DNA of 40,603 nucleotides from Actinomycetota bacterium (GCA_005888365.1 VAWZ01000096.1:1-40603); one strand, 5' to 3'. Numbered from the stretch's first letter, positions 22,691 to 30,259 are shown. The notes: generated by a model from the letters alone, not told the origin. A program made the numbers and translations.

Positions 22691-23862
22691 CCACCGCTCG
22701 CTCCGAGCTCCTCGAGCGCTATCGCGCGCTCCCGTTGCCGACGACGAAGGACGAGCACTGGCGGTTCACCGACCTCTCCGGCTTCGATCCTGATGCGTGG
22801 ACGGCGGACGGTGCCGCTGGCATCGCCGCTCCTCCTTCGCTGCTCGACCTCGACGTCGCGGGCGTCGCCTATGTCGGCGAGGGCGGAATCGAGATCGAGC
22901 GAGTGCCGGACGGAATCCGGTTCGAGCCGCTACCGGAAGATCACGAGCTGCTGTATTCGCTCGTCGGCTGGGACGAGAAGTTCGCAGCGCACAACGCTGC
23001 GTCGTGGAAGAACGGCCTGCTCGTACACGTCCCGCGCGGGGTCGTCGTCGAGAGGCCGCTCTACGTGCGAGTCGCCAACGCGGTCGAAGGCGGCTCCCTC
23101 TTCTGGCGGCTGCTGGTCGTCGCCGACCCAGAGAGTCGGTTCACGCTGATCGAGGAGTACGCCTCGGCGGAGCCCCAGCTCTCCTCGTACATGAATGCCG
23201 CGGTCGAGATCGTCGTCCGCGACGCGGCGCGCGTCGAGTATGTCTCCGTCCAGAACCTGTCGCGCTCGACGTGGCATTTCGCTTCGCACCACGCGCGCGT
23301 CGATCGGGATGCGGAGCTCGACTGGGTCACCGGAGGGTTCGGCTCGGCGAAGGGCAAGGTGCGGATCCAGAACGACCTTGCCGGGCCGGGTGCGACCTCG
23401 CGCGTCACGGGCGCGTACTTCGTTGACGGAAAGCAGCACCTCGACTACGACACCTTCCAGGAGCACATTGCGCCGAGCACGACCTCGGACTTCGCTTTCA
23501 AGGGAGCACTCCGGGACGAGGCACGTGCGGTCTGGCGCGGAATGATCCGCGTCGAGCAGGATGCGCAGAAGACCAATGCCTACCAGGAGAACCGGAACCT
23601 CCTGCTCTCGAAGACGGCTCATGCCGACTCGATCCCGGGGCTCGAGATCCTCGCGAACGACGTGCGCTGCACGCACGGCGCGACCCTCGGGCAGGTCGAC
23701 CGCGACCAGCTCTTCTACCTGATGACGCGCGGTCTGAATCATTCGGAGGCGGAGCGACTGATCGTCCGCGGCTTCTTCCAGGACGCGCTCGATCGCGTCA
23801 AGCTCGAGCCCGTACGAGAGGCGCTCGCCGCCGCACTCGAGGCACGCATCCCAAAGGGCTGA
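22687..23862 (+). CDS. sufD: Fe-S cluster assembly protein SufD
   Basis: 391 residues. N-terminus PLPTTKDEHWRFTDLSGFDP is typical (the E.WR.T motif). The beta-helix core includes SWKNGLLVHVPRGVVVERPL and FTLIEEYASAE; the C-terminus has VRCTHGATLGQVDRDQLFYL and MTRGLNHSEAERLIVRGFF. SufD pairs with SufB in the SufBC2D scaffold and is needed for iron entry. The His in CTHGATLG is conserved. GTG 22687 overlaps the third VOC gene. Nothing appears to follow it in the operon; a decayed gene comes next. Confidence 0.96.
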   Translation: MTTARSELLERYRALPLPTTKDEHWRFTDLSGFDPDAWTADGAAGIAAPPSLLDLDVAGVAYVGEGGIEIERVPDGIRFEPLPEDHELLYSLVGWDEKFAAHNAASWKNGLLVHVPRGVVVERPLYVRVANAVEGGSLFWRLLVVADPESRFTLIEEYASAEPQLSSYMNAAVEIVVRDAARVEYVSVQNLSRSTWHFASHHARVDRDAELDWVTGGFGSAKGKVRIQNDLAGPGATSRVTGAYFVDGKQHLDYDTFQEHIAPSTTSDFAFKGALRDEARAVWRGMIRVEQDAQKTNAYQENRNLLLSKTAHADSIPGLEILANDVRCTHGATLGQVDRDQLFYLMTRGLNHSEAERLIVRGFFQDALDRVKLEPVREALAAALEARIPKG

Positions 23863-23870
23863 AACGCCTC

Positions 23871-24224
23871 GTGTCGCTACTTGAGTTTTCTCGCGCGTTT
23901 CGCACTTCTGCTCGTTGCAGCGGCGACGCTCAGAGGGTCGCTAGCGGATCGGCGTCATTGCCCGAGACACGCGACCCGAAGTGGTCCTCGGACGGAACCA
24001 GGCTCGCCTACGTTCAACTCGCGCCGAACGAGTCAGAATCTTCGTCGCTTCGCCGATACGCAGGTTGTGCTTCCGCGTTCCGATTCCGCAAGCGGCGCCC
24101 CGGCGTGGTCGTTTCGGGCCAGTTGGCATTCGCCGCGGACGGCCCGTGTGTCCCTCGCTCGAAGATCGACGTCGTCCGCTCCGACGGCTCGAAGGAGCAT
24201 GCCCTCGTGCACGCGTGTTCCTAA
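23871..24224 (+). pseudogene. Decayed TolB-like (WD40/PD40) propeller gene
   Basis: A TTG at 23881 begins a signal-peptide-like SFLARFALLLVAAATL, but the propeller signatures occur in other frames: DPKWSSDGTRLAYVQ, RIFVAS, GAPAWSF, and QLAFAADGPCVPRSKIDVVRSDGSKEHALVHAC ending at 24224 is the clearest stretch, cut here to its ends QLAFAADG and RSDGSKEHALVHAC. These are PD40 repeat motifs of TolB-type beta propellers. At least two frameshifts and a total length of about 118 codons show a remnant of a secreted propeller protein, not a working gene. Confidence 0.55.
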
Positions 24225-24229
24225 CCGGG

Positions 24230-24235
24230 CACAAT
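24230..24235 (+). promoter_or_regulatory. -10 box of the hemolysin III gene, leaderless pattern
   Basis: CACAAT is followed by six bases and the ATG at 24242. A GTG at 24239 in the same frame is the other possible start. No Shine-Dalgarno sequence is present. Confidence 0.4.
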
Positions 24236-24241
24236 CCTGTG

Positions 24242-24880
24242 ATGGAGACGACGCGCGTTCCGCGCCTGCGCGGCGTGTTCCACGCGTACGCGTTCCTTGC
24301 CTCGCTCGCAGCAGGAGCCGTGCTCGTCGTTCTCGCCCACGGGTATCTCGAACGCGTCGCAGTCTGGGTGTACGGGATGGCGCTCGCCGCGATGTTCGGA
24401 GCCAGCGCTCTGTACCACCGCTTCCCCTGGCGTTCGACTGGCGCGCGCCTCTGGGCCCGCCGGGTCGACCACGCGATGATCTTCGTGTTCATCGCGGGGA
24501 CGTACACACCCTTCGCGGTGCTCGCGTTCCAGGGCACGGAGCGGGTCGCCGTGCTCGTGACCGTGTGGGGTGCAGCGCTCGTCGGCACCGGCCTCGAGCT
24601 CGTCTGGATCGAGGCGCCGAGGTGGGTTTCGGCGGCTGCATATCTCGCCGTCGGCTGGGTTGGGGTGATCACGATTCCGCAGCTCTTTCCGGCGCTCGGC
24701 GTCGCACCAGCGGTGCTCGCCATCGTGGGCGGGGCGCTCTACAGCATCGGAGCGGTGTTGTACGCGGCGGCCTGGCCCAACCCGTTCCCGAGCGTGCTCG
24801 GCTTCCACGAGGTCTTCCATCTTCTCGTGGTCGCCGCGGCCGTCACGCAGTACGTCGCCGTCTCGCTCGTCGTCCTCTGA
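24242..24880 (+). CDS. Hemolysin III / PAQR-family membrane protein
   Basis: 212 residues with seven predicted membrane helices. Family motifs: RGVFHAYAFLASLAAGAVLV at the start, SALYHRFPW, VDHAMIFVFIAGTYTPF and FHEVFHLLVVAAA near the end. The conserved His, Asp and Ser residues are those that bind a metal in PAQR receptors and are shared with bacterial HlyIII proteins. Bacterial members are linked to membrane lipid homeostasis; the hemolysin label is historical. It stands alone between a pseudogene and msrB, each with its own leaderless-type promoter. Confidence 0.92.
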   Translation: METTRVPRLRGVFHAYAFLASLAAGAVLVVLAHGYLERVAVWVYGMALAAMFGASALYHRFPWRSTGARLWARRVDHAMIFVFIAGTYTPFAVLAFQGTERVAVLVTVWGAALVGTGLELVWIEAPRWVSAAAYLAVGWVGVITIPQLFPALGVAPAVLAIVGGALYSIGAVLYAAAWPNPFPSVLGFHEVFHLLVVAAAVTQYVAVSLVVL

Positions 24881-24895
24881 GCCTGCTCTCCTCGC

Positions 24896-24901
24896 TACTC
24901 T
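24896..24901 (+). promoter_or_regulatory. -10 box of msrB, leaderless pattern
   Basis: TACTCT is followed by exactly six bases (CGGGTC) and the msrB ATG at 24908. No Shine-Dalgarno sequence. Confidence 0.45.
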
Positions 24902-24907
24902 CGGGTC

Positions 24908-25306
24908 ATGGATACGAAGATGGAGCTGAGCGACGAGGAGTGGCGCGCACGCCTGGCGCCCGAGCAGTACGAGATCCTGCGAAACAAAGGGACCGAGCGG
25001 GCGTTCACGGGCACGTACTGGGACGAGCATTCTCCCGGGGTGTACTGCTGCGCCGGCTGCGGCGCCGAGCTCTTCCGCTCCGACGCGAAATTCGATTCCG
25101 GAACCGGCTGGCCGAGCTTCGTCGAGCCCGCGTCGCTCTCGAGCGTCCTGACCGAGGTCGACAGGAGCAACGGTATGGTGCGCACTGAGGTGCTTTGCGC
25201 GACGTGCGGAGGCCACCTCGGCCATGTCTTCGACGACGGTCCTGCGCCGACCGGGCACCGCTACTGCATCAACTCCGCCGCGCTCGAGCTCGAAGCGCCT
25301 TCCTAG
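24908..25306 (+). CDS. msrB: Peptide-methionine (R)-S-oxide reductase MsrB
   Basis: 132 residues, a complete MsrB domain. Seen: [20 protein letters not shown], two zinc-binding CxxC pairs (CAGCGAELF and [10 protein letters not shown]), the substrate motif [10 protein letters not shown], and [11 protein letters not shown] with catalytic Cys120. It reduces methionine-R-sulfoxide in proteins, with thioredoxin as electron donor. The length and absence of a signal peptide place it in the cytoplasm. It is monocistronic by spacing (27 bases after hlyIII, 87 before the next gene). Its position amid SUF genes fits an oxidative-stress neighbourhood. Confidence 0.96.
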   Translation: MDTKMELSDEEWRARLAPEQYEILRNKGTERAFTGTYWDEHSPGVYCCAGCGAELFRSDAKFDSGTGWPSFVEPASLSSVLTEVDRSNGMVRTEVLCATCGGHLGHVFDDGPAPTGHRYCINSAALELEAPS

Positions 25307-25381
25307 GTTGGGCGTGTCCGAGGCCTGCGTCGAGGTCGCGCCGCCCGAGCCTGCCTGACGTCGAAGGAGCCAGAGGCTCGG

Positions 25382-25387
25382 TATCGT
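25382..25387 (+). promoter_or_regulatory. -10 box of the methyltransferase gene, leaderless pattern
   Basis: TATCGT, six bases (CGGGCC), then GTG 25394. No Shine-Dalgarno sequence in the window that would serve this start. Confidence 0.45.
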
Positions 25388-25393
25388 CGGGCC

Positions 25394-26038
25394 GTGCCGA
25401 GCTGCTGCCGCGCAGGGCCATGCGAGGAGATGTTCGCTCCGCGCGCTGCCCGGCGCAGTCTCGAGCGCTACAGGAGGAAGGGGCTCGACAGGCTCGAGCG
25501 CATGATGCTTCGCTCCGCGGCGGCCGGCCGCCTCGAAGGCAGGCGCGTGCTCGAGATCGGCGGCGGCATCGGAATCCTGCAGTCCGAGCTCCTCGAGGCG
25601 GGTGCGGCCCGAGGGGAGGTCGTCGAGCTCGTCGCCGCCTACGAGCCGTATGCCCGCGAGCTCGCTCGAGACAGAGGCTTCCAGGACCGGACTTCGTTTC
25701 GTGTGGCCGATGTGCTCGACCAGCCCGACGTGGCCGATCCAGCCGAGATAGTGGTGCTCAACCGCGTCGTCTGTTGCTCTCCGGACGGCGTTCGGCTTAC
25801 CGGTGTTGCAGCACGGCTTGCACAAGGGACGCTCGTGTTGAGTTTTCCGCGCGACCGGCTCGTCGTACGCGTCGGGATCTGCCTCCTGAACGCCTGGCTC
25901 TGGCTCGTGAGACGGTCGTTTCGGGTCTTTCTGCATCCACGGGCTGCGCTCTTCGCGGCGGCAGAGGCGGAGGGGCTCCGGCTCTCCGAGGAGAACCGGG
26001 TCAGGTTCTGGGAGTTCGCCTCCCTGCGACGGCCATGA
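25394..26038 (+). CDS. Class I SAM-dependent methyltransferase
   Basis: 214 residues. Motif I is GRRVLEIGGGIGILQSELLE (about 49-68), followed by an acidic strand end, VADVLDQPDV and EIVVLNRVVCCSPD, the post-II region. The N-terminus CCRAGPCEEMF and the hydrophobic helix VRVGICLLNAWLWLVRRSF at about 155-175 suggest membrane association or a small-molecule acceptor such as a quinone or tetrapyrrole. The substrate cannot be named. Start GTG 25394 is fixed by the TATCGT box six bases upstream. Its stop overlaps the next ATG by four bases, so it is co-translated with the LON-domain protein. Confidence 0.8.
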   Translation: MPSCCRAGPCEEMFAPRAARRSLERYRRKGLDRLERMMLRSAAAGRLEGRRVLEIGGGIGILQSELLEAGAARGEVVELVAAYEPYARELARDRGFQDRTSFRVADVLDQPDVADPAEIVVLNRVVCCSPDGVRLTGVAARLAQGTLVLSFPRDRLVVRVGICLLNAWLWLVRRSFRVFLHPRAALFAAAEAEGLRLSEENRVRFWEFASLRRP

Positions 26039-26646
26039 TGGAGCTCGGCCTCTTCCCGCTCGGCATCGTGCTGCTCCCGACCGAGCAGGTCCCGCTCCAC
26101 ATCTTCGAGGAGCGCTACAAGGAGCTCATCGCGGAGTGCCTCGCCGACGAGCAGGAGTTCGGGCTCCTCTTCGCCGACGCGGAGGGGGTTCGCGAGATCG
26201 GGACGCGCGCCGGCGTCATCGAGGTGCTCGCCCGCCTGGAGGACGGTCGCATGAACGTCGTCATCGAGGGACGCGAACGCTTCAGGTTGGTCGAGCTCAC
26301 CCGAGGCCGGAGCTTCCAGACCGGTCAGGTGGAGCCCTTCGCCGACGACGACGACCCTGCCGCGGCCGACTCGGTGGGCAGGGCGCTCGAGCTCTTCAAC
26401 CGGCTGCGGGAGCTCACGGGCAGCGACGTCGAAGTGCCGGCAGCCGACTCGAGCCAGCTCTCGTTCGAGCTCGCCGCCCGCGTCGAGCTCCCTGCGGAGG
26501 CGAAGCAGGAGCTCTTGCAGGAGGCGTCCGAGCGGATTCGCGTGGACCGCGTAGGGGAGCTTCTGGTCGACGCGACGGTGACTGTCGAACGGCAGCGACG
26601 GGCAGCGGAGCGCGCGGCGAGCAACGGGAAGGTCGATTTCTCCTAA
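26035..26646 (+). CDS. LON substrate-binding-domain protein (PF02190 type)
   Basis: 203 residues. LGLFPLGIVLLPTEQVPLHI followed by FEERYKELIAECLADEQEFG is the classic opening of the Lon N-terminal domain; RAGVIEVLARLEDGRMNVVIEGRERFRL continues it as VIEVLARLEDGRMNV and EGRERFRL. The AAA and protease domains of Lon are absent, so this is a stand-alone substrate-binding domain, common in actinobacteria and cyanobacteria, with unknown biochemical role (perhaps a peptide-recognition adaptor). ATG 26035 overlaps the methyltransferase stop (ATGA); a second ATG follows at 26038. Confidence 0.9.
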   Translation: MMELGLFPLGIVLLPTEQVPLHIFEERYKELIAECLADEQEFGLLFADAEGVREIGTRAGVIEVLARLEDGRMNVVIEGRERFRLVELTRGRSFQTGQVEPFADDDDPAAADSVGRALELFNRLRELTGSDVEVPAADSSQLSFELAARVELPAEAKQELLQEASERIRVDRVGELLVDATVTVERQRRAAERAASNGKVDFS

Positions 26647-26680
26647 CGAAGCCTGGTATTGGCTCGAGAAGGTGCCTGGG

Positions 26681-26686
26681 TACGAT
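26681..26686 (+). promoter_or_regulatory. Promoter of sufS, leaderless pattern
   Basis: TTGGCT (26659-26664), 16-base spacer, TACGAT (26681-26686), then six bases and ATG 26693. This is the best -35/-10 pair among the leaderless candidates. It would transcribe sufS-sufU-Rieske-O-methyltransferase. Confidence 0.5.
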
Positions 26687-26692
26687 GCAGCG

Positions 26693-27934
26693 ATGGCCGT
26701 CACCGCATCCACCCTGGACGCGCATCGTCTCCGCGCCGACTTTCCGATCTTCGAGCACGAGATCAACGGCAAGTCGCTCGCGTACCTCGACTCGGCGGTC
26801 ACCTCCCAGAAGCCGAGGCAGATGCTCGACGCGATGCTGCACTTCTACGAGACCTCGTACGGCAATGTGCACCGCGGTGTGTACGCGCTCTCGGAGCGCG
26901 CGACGGCCGCGTTCGAGGGCGCGCGCCAGAAAGTGCAGGCGCTCGTGAACGCTCCGGAGGCGCGCGAGGTCATCTTCACGCGGAATGCGACCGAGGGGCT
27001 GAATCTCGTCGCCTACGCCTGGGGTCTCTCGAATCTCGGCCCGGGAGATCTCGCCGTCGTGACCGAGCTCGAGCACCATTCGAACTACGTCCCCTGGCAG
27101 TACGTTGCGAAGCGCACGGGTGCCGGCTTCCGCGCGATCCCCCTCGACGAGAACGGCGAGCTCGAGCTCGGAGCGCTGGACGAGATCGAGCGCGAAGGTC
27201 GCGTAAAGGTGGTCGCGAGCGGTCTCGTCTCGAACGCGCTCGGCACCGTCAACCCGGTGGAGAAGCTCGCGAGCTGGGCCCACGAGCGCGGCGCGCTCAT
27301 CGTCGTCGACGCTGCGCAGGCGGCGCCGCACCGGGCGATCGACGTCCAGGCGCTCGGCTGCGACTTTCTCGCCTTCTCGGCGCACAAGATGTGCGGGCCG
27401 AGCGGAGTCGGGGCGCTCTGGGGCCGGGCGGAGCTCCTCGAGGCTATGGAGCCGTTCAATCTCGGCGGTCACATGATCCGTAAGGTCCAGTTCGAAGAGA
27501 CGACCTGGGGCGACCTGCCGCACAAGTTCGAGGCCGGGACGTCGCCGATCGCCGAAGCGGTCGGCTTCGGCGCCGCGGTCGACTACCTGAACGAGATCGG
27601 ATTCGACGCAATCGAGCGTCACGAGCACGAGCTCGCGGAGTACGCGCTCGGGCGCCTTGCAGAGCTTCCGTGGGTCCGGTCGTACGGGCCCGCCGCGGAC
27701 CGTCGCGCGGGCATCGTCTCCTTCAACGTCGAGGGAGTCCATCCCCACGACGTGGCGCAGGTGCTCGACTTCGAGGGAGTCGCGATCCGCGCCGGCCACC
27801 ACTGCTGTCAGCCGCTGATGCGGAAGCTGGGTGTGGCCGCGACCAACCGCGCGAGCTTCTACGTCTACACCATCCCGGACGAGATCGACCGCCTCGTGGA
27901 CGGTCTGCACAAGGTCAAGAAGGCGTTCGGCTAG
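26693..27934 (+). CDS. sufS: Cysteine desulfurase SufS
   Basis: 413 residues, class V aminotransferase fold, group II desulfurase. LRADFPIFEHEINGK and YLDSAVTSQKP open the protein; THE PLP region shows TRNATEGLNLVAYAWG, ELEHHSNYVPWQ, VVDAAQAAPH, and the PLP Lys in FSAHKMCGPSGVG. The active-site loop is RAGHHCCQPLM, with Cys next to the conserved HH (most homologues have HHCAQP). It removes sulfur from cysteine to form a persulfide passed to SufU. A short upstream in-frame start (26672) is rejected because the TACGAT box lies six bases from ATG 26693. It shares one base with the sufU start. Confidence 0.97.
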   Translation: MAVTASTLDAHRLRADFPIFEHEINGKSLAYLDSAVTSQKPRQMLDAMLHFYETSYGNVHRGVYALSERATAAFEGARQKVQALVNAPEAREVIFTRNATEGLNLVAYAWGLSNLGPGDLAVVTELEHHSNYVPWQYVAKRTGAGFRAIPLDENGELELGALDEIEREGRVKVVASGLVSNALGTVNPVEKLASWAHERGALIVVDAAQAAPHRAIDVQALGCDFLAFSAHKMCGPSGVGALWGRAELLEAMEPFNLGGHMIRKVQFEETTWGDLPHKFEAGTSPIAEAVGFGAAVDYLNEIGFDAIERHEHELAEYALGRLAELPWVRSYGPAADRRAGIVSFNVEGVHPHDVAQVLDFEGVAIRAGHHCCQPLMRKLGVAATNRASFYVYTIPDEIDRLVDGLHKVKKAFG

Positions 27935-28374
27935 TGGCAACAGGCGAATTCGATCAGCTCTATCGCGAGCTGATCCTGGATCACTACAAGAACCCGCGCA
28001 ACCACGGGCTGCTCGAAGCCGCGGACGCGAGCGCCGAGGGGCAGAACCCGCTTTGCGGGGACGAGGTCTCGGTATCGATCCGGCTCGGCAAGGGAGACGT
28101 GATCGAGGATGTCGGCTTCGAGGGGCGTGGCTGTGCCATCAGCCAGGCTGCCACCTCCATGTTGACAGACCTCGTGAAGGGGAAGAGCGCCGACGAGGTA
28201 GCAGCCATGCCCAAGGAGGAGCTGCTCGACGAGCTCGGCATCCCGCTCACGCCGGTGCGCCTCAAGTGCGCGATTCTCGGGCTCGGGGTGCTGAAGCTGG
28301 CGCTCCACAAGGCCAGGGGGACGCCGCTTCCCGACGAATGGGGAACCGCGGCTCGGGACCTCGTTCTCGAGTAG
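27934..28374 (+). CDS. sufU: Zinc-dependent sulfurtransferase SufU
   Basis: 146 residues. YRELILDHYKNPRNHG is the IscU/SufU opening; zinc/cluster ligands are in NPLCGDEV (Cys, Asp), GRGCAISQAATSML (Cys) and RLKCAILG (Cys). The insertion between the second and third Cys and pairing with SufS mark it as SufU, the zinc-bound sulfur acceptor for SufS in Gram-positives, rather than an IscU scaffold. GTG 27934 overlaps the sufS stop by one base. Its own stop shares a base with the Rieske protein start, so the three are tightly coupled. Confidence 0.96.
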   Translation: MATGEFDQLYRELILDHYKNPRNHGLLEAADASAEGQNPLCGDEVSVSIRLGKGDVIEDVGFEGRGCAISQAATSMLTDLVKGKSADEVAAMPKEELLDELGIPLTPVRLKCAILGLGVLKLALHKARGTPLPDEWGTAARDLVLE

Positions 28375-28688
28375 TGGTCGTCGAGGTCTGCCCGCCCGAA
28401 GAGCTGCCGCCCGGGACGATGCGCCTCGTGCCGGCAGGCTCACTCACGTTGGGCGTCTACAACTGCGCCGGAGCGATCCACGCGATCGAGGATCGCTGCT
28501 CCCACGACGACGGCCCACTGTGCGAGGGCGAATGGGAGCCGGAGCTCTGCGTCGTCGTCTGCCCTCGCCACGGCTCTCGCTTCGACCTCGAGACCGGCAT
28601 CCCGCTGACGCTTCCTGCGTTCGAGTCGGTTCCCGTCTTCGCCGTTGTGGAGCGAGACGGCATGCTGGTCGTGGAGCTTCCGGACTGA
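28374..28688 (+). CDS. Rieske [2Fe-2S] ferredoxin-like protein
   Basis: 104 residues. Cluster ligands: CSHDDGPLCEG (C-x-H) and CPRHGSRFDLETG (C-x2-H), 18 residues apart, as in biphenyl-dioxygenase-type Rieske ferredoxins; PPGTMRLVPAGSLTLGVYN is the usual lead-in strand region. Soluble, with no signal or anchor. GTG 28374 overlaps the sufU stop by one base. Rieske ferredoxins directly after sufS-sufU are seen in actinobacterial suf operons, where an electron-supply role in cluster assembly is suspected but not proven. Confidence 0.94.
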   Translation: MVVEVCPPEELPPGTMRLVPAGSLTLGVYNCAGAIHAIEDRCSHDDGPLCEGEWEPELCVVVCPRHGSRFDLETGIPLTLPAFESVPVFAVVERDGMLVVELPD

Positions 28689-28691
28689 CGC

Positions 28692-29294
28692 GTGCTCGAC
28701 GAGCGCGTCCTCACGGTGCTGGCACGACTCGAGGCCGAGGATCGGGTCGAACGAGATGCGGGACTACGCCCCGACCAACGCTCGCGTCAGGTCGAGCCGA
28801 CCACCGGACGTTTCCTCTTCGCCCTCGCCGCCGCTCAGCCCGGGATCAATGCGCTCGAGCTCGGTGGCTCGCGTGGATACTCGGCGATCTGGCTCGCTGC
28901 AGGCGCACGACTCGAGGCGGGCCGCGTCGTCTCGATCGAGCGGGACGCGGGCAAGTGCGCCGCCTGGCGCACGAACCTGGCGGACGCCGGGCTCGAGGAA
29001 TGGGCCGAGCTCGTCGAGGGCGACGCGTTCGAGGTCCTGCGCGAGACCCGGGACACGTTCGACCTCGTCTTCCTGGACGCGGAGAAGGACGACTACGAAG
29101 CGCTCTTCGGACTCGCTCGCCCTCTGCTCGAGGTAGGCGGGCTCGTCGTCGCCGACAACGTTCTGTCACATGCCGATCCACTTGCTCGCTACTCGGAGGC
29201 GCGGCAGGCCGATCAGACGCTCTCGAGCCTCACCCTGCCGCTCGATCGCGGGCTCGAGCTGTCGACGATCCTGGCCGAGGCTCCCACGAGCTGA
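28692..29294 (+). CDS. Class I O-methyltransferase (PCMT/catechol-OMT-like)
   Basis: 200 residues. PTTGRFLFALAAAQPG, NALELGGSRGYSAIWLA (motif I), VVSIERDAGK, LVEGDAFEVL, FDLVFLDAEKDDYEALF and VVADNVLSH match the O-methyltransferase family 3 (caffeoyl-CoA/catechol OMT-like), with the Asp-Asn metal pair. The usual GTS at motif I is GGS here. Substrate unknown. It begins three bases after the Rieske gene, last gene of the sufS operon. The next element downstream is the structured RNA unit at 29324. Confidence 0.9.
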   Translation: MLDERVLTVLARLEAEDRVERDAGLRPDQRSRQVEPTTGRFLFALAAAQPGINALELGGSRGYSAIWLAAGARLEAGRVVSIERDAGKCAAWRTNLADAGLEEWAELVEGDAFEVLRETRDTFDLVFLDAEKDDYEALFGLARPLLEVGGLVVADNVLSHADPLARYSEARQADQTLSSLTLPLDRGLELSTILAEAPTS

Positions 29295-29359
29295 GCGACT
29301 TCTCTCTGTCCGCTGCGGACGCGTATGCTGGAGCTACCGCGGAAAGGAGGTGGTCCGAT

Positions 29360-29401
29360 TTGAGTGACGACAGTTCGGGCAGTGGAGGTACCAGCGGGTA
29401 G
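29360..29401 (+). CDS. Possible 13-residue leader peptide
   Basis: TTG 29360 to TAG 29401 encodes MSDDSSGSGGTSG, nine bases after AGGAGG in a nine-base perfect match to the 16S anti-Shine-Dalgarno. A GTG at 29364 in another frame gives a 23-residue alternative. The peptide is Ser/Gly-rich and has no recognisable family; its translation may matter more than its product. Confidence 0.4.
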   Translation: MSDDSSGSGGTSG

Positions 29402-29538
29402 AGGCGTGTCCCCGGGACCACCGGGAATCGCCTAGCCAGCGTAGGGGGCTCGCAACTCGCGCCGCCGCCGCTCGGGTTCGATCGCGAGCGGCAGGCAGGA
29501 AGCGCCTCTACTACTCCAACGCTGGGTAACCGGATCGA

Positions 29539-29558
29539 GGGGCCGCGAAAGCGGCCCC
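29539..29558 (+). terminator. Intrinsic-type terminator hairpin
   Basis: GGGGCCGC-GAAA-GCGGCCCC, eight perfect G/C pairs on a GAAA tetraloop, followed by CGGTTTCG. It ends the 29.3 kb RNA unit. Bases 29402-29538 are described under that unit. Confidence 0.75.
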
Positions 29559-29579
29559 CGGTTTCGACAGGTCTTGGAT

Positions 29580-29618
29580 GCGCAGAACGAAACCCGACGT
29601 GACGGGTTTCGTCTGCGC
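29580..29618 (-). terminator. Second hairpin, probably terminator for the convergent FMN reductase operon
   Basis: GCGCAGAACGAAACCCG (29580-29596) pairs with CGGGTTTCGTCTGCGC (29603-29618) with one bulged A and a 6-base loop. It lies 78 bases beyond the FMN reductase stop on the minus strand and just after the plus-strand terminator. Confidence 0.6.
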
Positions 29619-29695
29619 GGACAAATCCCTAACGGGGCCACCTAAGGTCGTAACGGCCCGATCGTCATGCCTCCCCGGCGGATACGAGCTTTGGC

Positions 29696-30256
29696 CTATG
29701 CCGCGACGGCTACGGGTGCTGACTCGCGAACGAGGGCTGCCACATGTTTCCGAAGGCGCTCGGCGAGGAGCGGGTCCCGCAGGCGCCCGCTCTCGTCGAA
29801 CACATCGTGAGCGTGCGCCACCGGGACTTCACCTTCGATGACGCGTGCTCCGGCGATCCCGAGGACGCGCCGGAGATCCTGCTGCGCCCAGATCGCACCG
29901 AACGCCCCCGTGGAGGCACCTGCGATCGCGACCGTCTTGTTCCGGAACGAGCTGCCGCGGTGACGGGCCGAGGCCCAGTCGATGGCGTTCTTCAGCACTC
30001 CCGGGATCGAGCCGTTGTACTCGGGAGTGACGACGAGCAGCGCATCCGCGCTCTCGATCTTCGCGCGGAGGTCTTGTACCGCCGGGGGAGGCTCGCGTCC
30101 GGGCTCGTCCACGTCCTGGTGATACGGCGGGACGAGCTCGAGCCCGTCGAAAAGCTCGACCTCGACACCCGCAGGCGCCAGTTCGGCCGCGGCCCGTGCA
30201 AGCGCGACGTTGAACGAGCCCGAACGGAGACTTCCGACGAGAGCGAGGATGCGCAT
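29696..30256 (-). CDS. NADPH-dependent FMN reductase-family protein
   Basis: 186 residues with a flavodoxin-like fold. The FMN phosphate loop is LVGSLRSGSFNVALARAA, followed by LLVVTPEYNGSIPGVLKNAI (the PEYNGSIP isoalloxazine loop) and IAGASTGAFGA. Such proteins reduce flavins or quinones with NADPH. It begins three bases after the yceI stop and is surely in the same operon, controlled by the divergent MarR regulator. Known MarR-linked quinone reductases suggest a response to electrophiles or oxidants; the specific inducer is not visible. Confidence 0.92.
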   Translation of the reverse strand: MRILALVGSLRSGSFNVALARAAAELAPAGVEVELFDGLELVPPYHQDVDEPGREPPPAVQDLRAKIESADALLVVTPEYNGSIPGVLKNAIDWASARHRGSSFRNKTVAIAGASTGAFGAIWAQQDLRRVLGIAGARVIEGEVPVAHAHDVFDESGRLRDPLLAERLRKHVAALVRESAPVAVAA

Positions 30257-30259
30257 GTC

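Larger units (their letters stand above)
29324..29558 (+). ncRNA. Candidate structured regulatory RNA / leader with short ORF, family not recognised
   Basis: A TATGCT -10-like box (29324-29329) precedes a transcript of about 220 bases ending at the terminator 29539-29558. It contains a perfect extended Shine-Dalgarno (AAAGGAGGTGGTCC, 29343-29356) and a 13-codon ORF. Pairings found by eye: GGTGGTCC (29349-29356) with GGACCACC (29415-29422); AGGCG/CGCCT plus CCCGG/CCGGG forming a local hairpin (29402-29433); GTAGAGGCG (29398-29406) with CGCCTCTAC (29503-29511); CCAGCGT (29436-29442) with ACGCTGG (29519-29525); and hairpin 29467-29492 with a TTCGATC T-loop-like loop. The second long-range pair crosses the first (pseudoknot). 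No protein gene follows on this strand. Confidence 0.5.

Noticed and set aside
29364-29435. Alternative 23-codon ORF (GTG) in the structured RNA unit.
   Set aside because: Spacing of 13 bases from AGGAGG is too long compared with nine bases for the TTG ORF; kept only as an alternative.
29539-29640. GGGGCC... followed by GGTTTCGACAGG resembles the 5' end of tmRNA.
   Set aside because: The first 20 bases form a closed terminator hairpin, and no tag ORF or tRNA-like 3' half follows before the next gene.
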